Shown here piece after piece: positions 25,162-32,536 of a stretch of 32,536 nucleotides of DNA (positions are counted from its first letter, which is position 1; each line of letters starts with the position of its first letter). The position numbers and the translations under genes were made by a program. The DNA is from Lachnospiraceae bacterium (lineage in GTDB: Bacteria > Bacillota > Clostridia > Lachnospirales > Lachnospiraceae). The notes under the pieces are model-generated. The model was not told the origin of the DNA. It saw only the letters and a list, made by a program, of their open reading frames with translations, and did not search any database. Location of the stretch: contig JAJQHZ010000151.1 of NCBI GenBank assembly GCA_021199475.1, positions 1 through 32,536 of the forward strand, given 5' to 3'.

Positions 25162-26124
25162 ATGAGTGAAGATAAGAAAGCGTTTGGCGTAGAGGATTAT
25201 GACAGTCTGGAGGGCTCTCTTCGGTTCTCCGATGCCCCGGAAGGAGAGCCGGGCGGCGGATTCGAGATGAAGATGGCGGATATCAGCTGGGTAAAGCGCA
25301 AGTACCTGGACATCCCTTACGCAAGTCAGTCGAAGGCACAATGCCTGGATTTGTACTTGCCGGATGAGGGGGAGGGTCCGTTCCCGCTGGTGGTTCATCT
25401 CCACGGCGGCGGATTCGGCATGGGAGATAAGCGGGACGATCACATGGATCCCTATCTGCAGGGGCTGAAGCACGGCTACGCGATCGCATCCGTGGAGTAT
25501 CGGCTGAGCGGTGAGGCGATCTTCCCGGCGGCGGTTCTGGACTGCAGGGAGGCATTTCGCTTCCTTCGACGAAATGCGAAACAATATTCCATCGATCCCG
25601 ATCGAATCTGCGCGCTCGGCGGGAGCGCGGGAGGCAATCTGGCGGCAATCATGGGCATGAATATCCCGAACGGGCAGTTCCCGGGGGAGGAAGGTCGGAT
25701 TTTCGACGGCGACTGCACGGTACAGGCGGCGGTCGATCAGTTTGGTCCGATGGATTTTCGCACTATGGATGACCAGGCACGGGCGAATGGCGTGAGCTTT
25801 GCTGACCATGACACGCCGGAATCCGCGGAGAGCAGCTACATGGGAGGCGCCCTGTCGGAGCTGTCAGATGAGTGGCTGGCGAAAGCGAACCCGGCAACCT
25901 ACATCAATGAAAAGATGGCTCCGATGCTGGTGGAGCACGGCTGCATGGACCGCCTGGTTCCCTTTATGCAGAGCGTGAATTTTGTCAACGCGATCTGTCA
26001 GAAGCTGGGAGCGGGACGCGTGGAATTTGTGCCGCTGCCGAACGCAGATCATGAGGATAAAGAGTATTCCAGCGACTGGAATATGAAAGTGTTGTGGGGA
26101 TGGCTGGATCAGCATCTGAAATAA
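25162..26124 (+). CDS. Alpha/beta-hydrolase, BD-FAE / carboxylesterase type
   Basis: The 320-residue esterase shows HLHGGGFGMGD (oxyanion hole), nucleophile Ser155 in LGGSAGGN, Asp263 in HGCMDRLV and His297 in NADHEDKE. The pattern fits the BD-FAE group, which includes acetyl-xylan and feruloyl esterases of gut bacteria. No signal peptide is present, so the substrate must be imported, plausibly by the adjacent GPH symporter. I chose the ATG at 25162 (after GTGAGG); an upstream GTG at 25150 is possible. It lies between the transporter and a tannase, supporting a role in removing phenolic or acetyl esters. Activity on a given ester is inference. Confidence 0.88.
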   Translation: MSEDKKAFGVEDYDSLEGSLRFSDAPEGEPGGGFEMKMADISWVKRKYLDIPYASQSKAQCLDLYLPDEGEGPFPLVVHLHGGGFGMGDKRDDHMDPYLQGLKHGYAIASVEYRLSGEAIFPAAVLDCREAFRFLRRNAKQYSIDPDRICALGGSAGGNLAAIMGMNIPNGQFPGEEGRIFDGDCTVQAAVDQFGPMDFRTMDDQARANGVSFADHDTPESAESSYMGGALSELSDEWLAKANPATYINEKMAPMLVEHGCMDRLVPFMQSVNFVNAICQKLGAGRVEFVPLPNADHEDKEYSSDWNMKVLWGWLDQHLK

Positions 26125-26403
26125 CATCGGGACTGCCGGCCATGTTGATGCTTCTTCCTGATTGTATTGAAGCGATGTGAACAGGGAACTGTCGGCACTG
26201 ATGAAATTCTTGCATGAAAGACCGTAAAAAATGCAGTATGACCGACGCGGCCGTTTGATGTAAAATGAAAACAGTAATCGGACAGGCGTGACTGACACAG
26301 CTGCCGGATGTTGAATGAAAGTGGTAACCTGATAACGATGGAAATGACTGGATATGCTTTATGGAAGAGTCGTTTTCGATTAGACAAAAAGGAGGGTTTG
26401 GAA

Positions 26404-28164
26404 ATGCCTGAATTAGTTCCCATTATTAATAAAACCCTGGAATTAGCGGATGTGAAAGGCCAGTGGTTTTTTGATGAGAAGTACAACTGCTGGTGCCTGG
26501 AGGATGTGCTTTATACGCTGAAGGCGACGACTCCGAAGTTCCAGCGGCTCAGCATTTTTGTGCCGGCGCCTTATATGAAGGAGGGCGGTGTGATTGATCC
26601 GGAGGGCAGTATGAACGGCTTTACAGCTGCGACGGCTCCGGTGATCATGAATAACAACTCGGCGGGCTATATGGAGATGCCGCATATGTGGCTGGGCGGC
26701 CCGCGCTGCTTCGGGCCACAGTATCTGGAGCGCGGCTTTGTCTATGTGACCTGCGGGAACCGCGGGCGCGAGTCCAGAGACGCCGACGGAAACCGCTGCG
26801 GGAAAATCCCGTCGAACCTGGTGGATTTAAAGACGGTCATCCGATTCCTGCGCCACAATGCGGATGTGCTTCCGGGCGATATGGAGAAAATCATCTCGGT
26901 GGGCTGGAGCGCGGGCGGCGCGATGTCCTCTCTGCTTGCGGTCACCGGTAATAATAAAAACTATGACTCTTATCTGGAGGAGTCCGGCGCGTTTATGGAT
27001 GAGCGTGACGATGTGTATGCGGCACAGATTTACTGCCCGATCATTGATCTGGAGCATGCGGATCTCGCTTATGAGTGGATGTTTTCCGCGGATAAGGAGA
27101 ACGAACCGTCCCCGGCGGGTCCGGCGGGCGTGATGACACCGTTTGAAGAAGCGCTTTCTCAAAAGCTTTCCGAGAGCTATATCCGGTATTTCAATGGACT
27201 TGGCCTTACGGACCCGGAGACCGGCGAAGCGTTGGTCCTGAATGCGGATGGCAGAAGCGGTAGCGCGTATGATTATCTGATGAAAGAGATCAACAAAGCG
27301 GCGACGAAGTTCCTGACAAAGCTTTCTGCGGGCGAGCTTGATGAGTCCTACACGGCAGATGATTACATCAAAGGAAATTATACCTATGAAACCATGGCGC
27401 CTCAGGGCGGCGATGATGAAAAAGACGGGGAACCGGATGACGTCGCTTTGATGCAGGGGCATGCCGGCCCGGGCGTGGCGCTGAACAAGCCGCCTGTGGG
27501 CGGTCCGGATGGCGAACTGCCCGGCGACAGACCGATGGAGCCTCCGACGCTCGGGAATATGCTTTCCCGTCCGCCGAAGGGCGTACCCACGCCGCCGCCG
27601 TTTGAGCCGCCGATGATTACATTACAGGGCAGGGATAAGAGCGGCTGGCTTCGCTGGGATGGAACACAGGCTTCGGTCTCCGATCTGGATACCTACGTGC
27701 TGAATCATCGCCGCAGGATGAAGCCGTGCACCTCGTTTGATATTCTCTCCTGCAAGAGCGGAGAAAACGAAGTGTACGGGACTCCGGAACAGCCGGCTGT
27801 GCATTTCAGCACCGATGTGGCAAATGCGATTTCTTCTTTGAAGGAGCAGTTCCCGGAGGAGTACGCGAAATATGATCCGGCGTATGTGCTGGCTACGGGC
27901 GACAAAGGTCTGACCCGTCAGAAATACCTGAACAACCCGCTGAACTTCATTGGCACGGAGGAAGAATCCGATCAGGCGAAGTATTATCGGGTGCGTGTTG
28001 GAGCGAGCGATGCGGACACCTCTTTCATGATTGGGATGACGCTGGCTCTGGAGCTGGCAAATGCGGGCAAACCGGTCGACTACGCGCTTGTCTGGGACAA
28101 GCCGCACTGCGAGGCGGATTATCCGGGCGAGGTCTGCGACTGGGTAGAATCGATTTGCCGGTGA
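26404..28164 (+). CDS. tanB: Subtype-B tannase (tannin acyl hydrolase)
   Basis: Tannase hydrolyses galloyl esters (tannins, methyl gallate) to gallate. The match to L. plantarum TanB as I recall it runs the whole length: LSIFVPAPYM, NGFTAATAPVIMNNN, FVYVTCGNRGRES, then YCPIIDLEHADLAYEW, and C-terminal RVRVGASDADTSFMIGMTLA, WDKPH. The triad is Ser169 (GWSAGG; the known enzyme has GTSAGG), Asp536 or Asp538, and His568. At 586 residues it is over 100 longer than the 469-residue TanB. Much of the excess is a Pro/Gly/Asp-rich insertion at about residues 333-404 (PPVGGPDGELPGDRP, PTPPPFEPP). No signal peptide is present. GGAGGG precedes the ATG at 26404; an earlier start at 26308 is unconvincing. 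With the LpdC-like gene downstream it makes a tannin-degrading module. Confidence 0.88.
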   Translation: MPELVPIINKTLELADVKGQWFFDEKYNCWCLEDVLYTLKATTPKFQRLSIFVPAPYMKEGGVIDPEGSMNGFTAATAPVIMNNNSAGYMEMPHMWLGGPRCFGPQYLERGFVYVTCGNRGRESRDADGNRCGKIPSNLVDLKTVIRFLRHNADVLPGDMEKIISVGWSAGGAMSSLLAVTGNNKNYDSYLEESGAFMDERDDVYAAQIYCPIIDLEHADLAYEWMFSADKENEPSPAGPAGVMTPFEEALSQKLSESYIRYFNGLGLTDPETGEALVLNADGRSGSAYDYLMKEINKAATKFLTKLSAGELDESYTADDYIKGNYTYETMAPQGGDDEKDGEPDDVALMQGHAGPGVALNKPPVGGPDGELPGDRPMEPPTLGNMLSRPPKGVPTPPPFEPPMITLQGRDKSGWLRWDGTQASVSDLDTYVLNHRRRMKPCTSFDILSCKSGENEVYGTPEQPAVHFSTDVANAISSLKEQFPEEYAKYDPAYVLATGDKGLTRQKYLNNPLNFIGTEEESDQAKYYRVRVGASDADTSFMIGMTLALELANAGKPVDYALVWDKPHCEADYPGEVCDWVESICR

Positions 28165-28371
28165 TGCTTCGGTATCAATAAGCGCGAGAGAACGATTTCT
28201 TGCGCAAAATGGCAAAATTTTGGTTCCGGTTTATCCGGGTCAGGGATATTCCATCTGACTGAGACCGTGCAGGAAGGCTTTGCGGCAGGAGATACGAAAG
28301 CTGCGGCCGATCTATGAATAATGAGGATTTTTGCCGGTTGGTCCGGTGGAATATCCGGAGGGATGACGAAT

Positions 28372-30843
28372 ATGGGAATGGATTACAGTAAGATCAATGA
28401 CTGGATTTTAAAAGAAGACAGCTTTGATCCGGAACATCTGGGAAAGACCGAGGCGATCATGTCGCTCGGCAACGGCTATCTGGGGCTTCGCAGCGCCGCA
28501 GAGGAGCGGTATTTGAATGAGACACGGGATCTGCTGATTAACGGCACCTTCAATAAATGCGACCCGACAGCTGTGACGGAACTCCCGAATGCGGCAGATA
28601 TGACGGCAATCGAGATCTGGATGAACGGGGACCGGTTTACACTGGAGCAGGGACACATTGAGTCGTATACAAAGGAGCTGAATATCCGGACGGCGGAGCT
28701 GAAAAGAGAGATTATCTGGACGTCTCCGAAAGGCGACTGGGTGCGTCTTACGTTCCTTCGGACGGTTTCCCTGACACGCCTGCATGAGTTTGCCATCCGC
28801 GTGGAACTCACACCGCTTCTGGGAGACGCGGATCTGAAAATCAAATCCGGCATCGACGGGCGGGTGACCAACACCGGCGCGCAGCATTTTACAGATGGGG
28901 ACAAGCGTTTTTATGAAAACCGCTATATCCAGTATGTTCCGAAAACAACGGAATCCAGGATCACGTTTGTGCTGAATACGGCGCACAGCTTTGAGAAGGA
29001 TGGAAAGGCTCTGGATGTGCCGACGCAGATTTATATGGAGCTGCGCAGGGCGTATGGCGGATATGAGATAACCGTGAAAAAGGGAGAAACTCTGGTCATT
29101 GAAAAGCACTGCAACGTCTATACGACACGGGATCTGGATGTGCAGGGTATGACGGTGCAGGAGCTGCAGCAGTTTTCGCTGGGTGAACTGAAAAAGCAGG
29201 TGGCTGCGGGCTATGACGAGCTTGCGCGGGAGACGGCAGAGGCGTGGAATGCGCAGGTCTGGGATCGTGTGCCGATTATCATCGAAGGGAATGACAGGAA
29301 ACAGTCCTCCGGAAGCGGCGGGGCGGCAGAGTGCGTCAGCCATCCGGAAGACGCGGCCGGCGGGGATGCCGCTTTTGATCAGTTCGCGATCCGGTTTGCG
29401 CAGTACCATATGCGCCTGATGCTTCCGGCACACGACAGCCGCATGAATATTGGCGCTAAGGGGCTTTCCGGTGAGGGATACCGGGGGCACTGCTTCTGGG
29501 ATACCGAGATTTTCCTTTTGCCTTATTATGCTTTCACACAGCCGGAGGCCGCGCGGAAGCTGGAGGAATACCGTTACTATTCCCTTCCGGGCGCGCACGC
29601 GAAGGCTGCGCACAACGGCTATCAGGGCGCTATGTTCCCGTGGGAGTCGGCCTGGCTGGACGATGGCGAGGTTACGCCGGAATATCAGGATGTGGATATT
29701 ATCACGGGACTTCCGATCAAGGTCTGGTCCGGATTTATCGAGCAGCATATCACGGCGGATGTCGCGTTTGGGGTGTGGCAATATTACGTGATTACCGGCG
29801 ATCAGGACTATATGGACCGGTACGGATATGAGCTGATTTTCGATACGGCCCGGTTCTGGGTGTCGCGTCTCGAGGATAAATGCCGCCAGATTCATGAAAG
29901 CGTGAACCCGGAGACCGGAGTGACTGAGTTTTCGGAGACGGTGACGGACGATGGGCTTTATCACATTTGTGATGTGGTCGGGCCGGATGAGTATAAAGAG
30001 CACAAGACGGACAACGCGTTCACAAACTATCTCGCGGTCTGGAATATCCGTAAGGCGATGGAGTATTATGAGCAGCTGCGGGCGGAAAAGCCGGAATTAT
30101 TTGCCGCTCTGAATCAAAAGCTGGAGCTTGACTCTTATTATCAGCAGTGGAGTTCGAAGGTAGACAAGGTATTTTTGCCGATTCCGAACGAGTGCGGGGT
30201 ACTGCCGCAGGATTCTACCTATCTGACGCTGAAAGATATCGATCTTTCCAAATATAAGGCGCAGGATTTTGTGAATGGACTGTTCCGTGACTATAATCTG
30301 ACCCAGATCAACCAGATTCAGGTCAGCAAGCAGGCGGATGTTCTCGTGCTGTTTTTCTTGCTCGAGGATCTGTTCCCGCACGAGGTCAAGGCGGCGACGT
30401 GGGAGTATTACGCGGCGCGGACGCTGCATGATTCCTCTTTGTCTCTTTGCACCCACGCGGTACTCGCGGCGGATATGAGAGAGATGGATCAGGCTTATGA
30501 ATTCTTTGAAAAATCGGCGCAGATCGATCTTGGTCCGGTGATGACGTCTTCGGATGCCGGCATTCATACGGCTTCGTTCGGCGGTATCTGGCAGGGCGTC
30601 GTGTATGGTTTCGGTGGCCTTCGAATGCTTGGCGGAAAGCTGCGCATTGACCCGGTTCTGCCGAACGCATGGGGACGTCTGGTATACACTCTGATCTGGC
30701 AGGGACAGAATCTGCAGGTCGAGGTAGTGAGGAAAGGAAACGGCCAGGGGGTCACAGTCACGAACCTTACAGCGACGGCCCCGATTGAACTGGAGCTGTG
30801 CGGGGAGACCAGAACACTCGTAGATGTGCTGAGGGCAGGCTGA
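28372..30843 (+). CDS. GH65-family glycoside phosphorylase
   Basis: The 823-residue cytoplasmic enzyme has the GH65 layout: an N-terminal beta-sandwich (GNGYLGLR, LINGTFNK), an (alpha/alpha)6 barrel (GHCFWDTEIFLLPYY, then HNGYQGAMFPWESA), and a C-terminal beta-sandwich (DPVLPNAWGRLVYTLIW). The general acid is Glu540 in VVGPDEY. GH65 enzymes phosphorolyse alpha-glucosides (maltose, trehalose, kojibiose, nigerose, glucosyl-rhamnose) to beta-glucose-1-phosphate and a sugar; the substrate cannot be assigned. An Ala/Gly/Ser-rich stretch near residues 308-332 looks like a variable insertion. No beta-phosphoglucomutase is in the window. The ATG at 28372 follows GGAGGG by nine bases; earlier starts at 28321 and 28363 lack suitable sites. 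Confidence 0.88.
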   Translation: MGMDYSKINDWILKEDSFDPEHLGKTEAIMSLGNGYLGLRSAAEERYLNETRDLLINGTFNKCDPTAVTELPNAADMTAIEIWMNGDRFTLEQGHIESYTKELNIRTAELKREIIWTSPKGDWVRLTFLRTVSLTRLHEFAIRVELTPLLGDADLKIKSGIDGRVTNTGAQHFTDGDKRFYENRYIQYVPKTTESRITFVLNTAHSFEKDGKALDVPTQIYMELRRAYGGYEITVKKGETLVIEKHCNVYTTRDLDVQGMTVQELQQFSLGELKKQVAAGYDELARETAEAWNAQVWDRVPIIIEGNDRKQSSGSGGAAECVSHPEDAAGGDAAFDQFAIRFAQYHMRLMLPAHDSRMNIGAKGLSGEGYRGHCFWDTEIFLLPYYAFTQPEAARKLEEYRYYSLPGAHAKAAHNGYQGAMFPWESAWLDDGEVTPEYQDVDIITGLPIKVWSGFIEQHITADVAFGVWQYYVITGDQDYMDRYGYELIFDTARFWVSRLEDKCRQIHESVNPETGVTEFSETVTDDGLYHICDVVGPDEYKEHKTDNAFTNYLAVWNIRKAMEYYEQLRAEKPELFAALNQKLELDSYYQQWSSKVDKVFLPIPNECGVLPQDSTYLTLKDIDLSKYKAQDFVNGLFRDYNLTQINQIQVSKQADVLVLFFLLEDLFPHEVKAATWEYYAARTLHDSSLSLCTHAVLAADMREMDQAYEFFEKSAQIDLGPVMTSSDAGIHTASFGGIWQGVVYGFGGLRMLGGKLRIDPVLPNAWGRLVYTLIWQGQNLQVEVVRKGNGQGVTVTNLTATAPIELELCGETRTLVDVLRAG

Positions 30844-31064
30844 GAGACATCGGCATTGAAGTGTCTCAAAATGGTTTCTATGGGCGATGTCGCCTGCTTT
30901 GCACATCAGGCATCTGACAAAACACGTGAAAAATACGCCTGGAGGAATGGGTTCGGTCGTGATATGGTTTGGAACAGTATAAATGAGGCCTATTGAAAGA
31001 AAAAACAGGGCTTAGAGAAAAATGCTTGGCAAAAAATGCGCAGCAAGAAGAGGAGGATAAAACG

Positions 31065-32536
31065 ATGGCAAACAAAGTAACCGATCTGCGCTCGGCGCTG
31101 GAGCTTTTAAAGACCATGCCGGGGCAGCTGGTAGAGACGGACGTGGAAGTGGAGCCGATGGCGCAGCTCTCCGGCGTCTACCGCCATGTGGGCGCAGGCG
31201 GAACGGTGCAGCGCCCGACGCAGGAAGGACCTGCGATGATTTTTAACAATGTGAAGGGGCATCCGGACGCAAAGGTGCTGATCGGTCTGCTGGCGAGCCG
31301 CAGGCGCGTCGGCGCGCTGCTGGACTGCGACCCGAAACGGCTTGGATTTTTGCTGAAGGACAGTGTGACGAACCCGATCCCGCCGGTGGAGATTCCGCGG
31401 GAGCAGGCAAAGTGCCAGGAGGTCGTGCATCTGGCGACGGATCCGGACTTTGATGTAAGAAAGCTGGTACCGGCTCCGACGAACACGGAGGAGGATGCGG
31501 GTCCCTACATCACGCTTGGCATGTGCTACGCGACCAGCCCGGAGACCGGGACATCGGACGTGACGATTCATCGGATGTGCCTGCAGAGCAAGGATGAGAT
31601 TTCCATCTTTTTCCAGCCGGGCGCGCGCCACATCGGCCATTTCTTTGAGCTGGCGGAGGCGAAGGGTGAGCCGCTGCCGATCTCGATTTCGATCGGCGTC
31701 GATCCGGCGATAGAGATCGCATCCTGCTTTGAGCCGCCGACAACGCCGCTCGGCTATGATGAACTGCAGGCGGCGGGCGCGATCCGCAACCAGCCGGTCG
31801 AGCTGGTGAAATGCCTGACGATTAATGAGCGGGCCATCGCGAATGCGGAGTATGTCATTGAGGGCGAGGTGCTTCCGGGCAGACGCATCCAGGAGGACAT
31901 TAATTCAGGCACAGGCAAGGCGATGCCGGAATTTCCGGGCTACTGCGGACCGGCCAATGCGGCGCTTCCGGTGATCAAGGTGAAGGCCGTGACGACGCGG
32001 AAAAACCCGATCATGCAGACCTGCATCGGGCCGTCCGAGGAGCATGTCTCCATGGCGGGCATTCCGACCGAGGCGAGCATCCTTGCGATGGTGGATAAGG
32101 CGATGCCGGGCAAGCTTTTGAATGTATATTGCGCATCCTCCGGCGGAGGAAAATACATCGCCATCATGCAGTTCAAGAAATCCATGCAGTCCGATGAGGG
32201 CCGCCAGCGTCAGGCTGCGCTGCTCGCATTCTCCGCATTCGCGGAGCTGAAGCACGTCTTTATCGTGGATGAGGATGTTGACCCGTTTGACATCAAGGAC
32301 GTGATGTGGGCAATGACCACCCGCTTCCAGGCGGACAAGGATATCGTTATGATCCCGGGTGTGCAGTGCCATCCGCTCGACCCGTCAAACAATCCGGCAT
32401 ATCATCCGGATATCCGGGCGACCGGCGTTGCGTGCAAGGCCATTTTCGACTGCACGGTGCCTTACGACCAGAAGGACCGCTTCGAGCGTGCGAAATTTAT
32501 GGATGTTGATCCGAAGCATTGGGTGCCGGAGCTGTT
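31065..32536 (+). CDS. lpdC: UbiD-family gallate decarboxylase catalytic subunit (LpdC-like), runs off the right edge
   Basis: The visible 490 codons are nearly all of a UbiD-family decarboxylase of the LpdC type (known length about 490). It uses prenyl-FMN to decarboxylate gallate (and protocatechuate) to pyrogallol (catechol). Matching stretches to L. plantarum LpdC as I recall it: LSGVYRHVGAGGTVQRPTQE, GPAMIFNNVKG, APTNTEEDAGPYIT, FEPPTTPLGYDE, KAMPEFPGY (active-site Glu289), GPSEEHVSMAGIPTEAS, RQAALLAFSAFAELK, and FERAKFM at the end. The ATG follows AGAGGAGG. No stop is present before the edge, so only the last few residues are missing. UbiX and LpdD partners lie about 27 kb upstream, and the tannase is two genes upstream. 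Confidence 0.93.
   Translation, partial: MANKVTDLRSALELLKTMPGQLVETDVEVEPMAQLSGVYRHVGAGGTVQRPTQEGPAMIFNNVKGHPDAKVLIGLLASRRRVGALLDCDPKRLGFLLKDSVTNPIPPVEIPREQAKCQEVVHLATDPDFDVRKLVPAPTNTEEDAGPYITLGMCYATSPETGTSDVTIHRMCLQSKDEISIFFQPGARHIGHFFELAEAKGEPLPISISIGVDPAIEIASCFEPPTTPLGYDELQAAGAIRNQPVELVKCLTINERAIANAEYVIEGEVLPGRRIQEDINSGTGKAMPEFPGYCGPANAALPVIKVKAVTTRKNPIMQTCIGPSEEHVSMAGIPTEASILAMVDKAMPGKLLNVYCASSGGGKYIAIMQFKKSMQSDEGRQRQAALLAFSAFAELKHVFIVDEDVDPFDIKDVMWAMTTRFQADKDIVMIPGVQCHPLDPSNNPAYHPDIRATGVACKAIFDCTVPYDQKDRFERAKFMDVDPKHWVPEL

Noticed and set aside
26125-26403. 279-base gap before the tannase gene
   Set aside because: Searched by eye for a promoter, LysR box, terminator or small gene; nothing convincing was seen.
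28209-28317. Frame ending HLTETVQEGFAAGDTKAAADL before TGA at 28315, protein-like in composition
   Set aside because: No start codon with a ribosome site and no family match; the 207-base gap before the GH65 gene may hold a vestige, but I cannot support it.
28408-30003. Long minus-strand open frame opposite the GH65 gene
   Set aside because: Same reason: codon bias of the plus-strand gene leaves the antisense frame open; no motif is seen.
1-32536. CRISPR arrays, tRNA or rRNA genes, complete insertion sequences
   Set aside because: No regularly spaced repeats, cloverleaf or rRNA signatures, and no transposase gene were seen.

Overview
The window looks like chromosomal DNA of an anaerobic gut Firmicute, most likely a Lachnospiraceae-type Clostridium. 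The basis is strong GGAGG ribosome-binding sites, YesM/YesN-type two-component genes, RbsABC-type transport, a GH3 enzyme with permuted domain order, a GPH sugar symporter and an exported flavin reductase. Most genes are GC-rich; one island (about 16.0-18.1 kb) is clearly AT-rich.

Layout. (1) 0.1-4.6 kb: a LysR regulator diverges from a secreted FMN/FAD reductase of the fumarate-reductase superfamily, with a textbook LysR box between them. Then come a UbiX-type flavin prenyltransferase (LpdB-like) and an LpdD-like small protein. (2) 4.6-6.15 kb: a K+ channel with a RyR-like C-terminus on the minus strand. (3) 6.4-6.7 kb: a 58-codon remnant of an esterase, still behind a near-consensus promoter. 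(4) 6.96-15.9 kb: a DUF89 phosphatase, a YesN-type response regulator, a histidine kinase with no extracellular sensor, an ABC-ATPase-like protein whose catalytic motifs are all lost, then a sugar-binding protein, an RbsA-type ATPase and an RbsC-type permease. (5) 16.0-18.1 kb: an AT-rich two-gene island (unknown protein and a DUF4143 AAA ATPase). (6) 18.2-19.0 kb: a graveyard of three fused gene fragments. (7) 19.06-22.4 kb: a metallo-beta-lactamase-fold hydrolase, an HSL-type esterase and a 5'-truncated GH3 glucosidase. (8) 22.5-32.5 kb: a second LysR diverging from a GPH transporter, followed by a BD-FAE-type esterase, a subtype-B tannase, a GH65 phosphorylase and a UbiD-family gallate decarboxylase (LpdC-like) that runs off the right edge.

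How it fits together. Tannase, LpdC-like decarboxylase, UbiX and LpdD form a complete route from galloyl esters to gallate to pyrogallol. It is the same enzyme set as in Lactiplantibacillus plantarum, but here split into two blocks about 27 kb apart. The extra esterases, GPH transporter, GH3 remnant and GH65 enzyme suggest use of plant glycosides and phenolic esters. The exported reductase may use an unsaturated carboxylate as electron acceptor. The DNA between the two blocks carries a separate sugar-sensing and uptake system and several deletion scars.

The most novel candidate is the kinase, regulator, pseudo-ABC protein and RbsABC-type transporter set. I propose that the catalytically dead ABC protein couples transporter status to a kinase that lacks its own sensor. 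This is inference. Function calls rest on remembered family motifs; no search was run.
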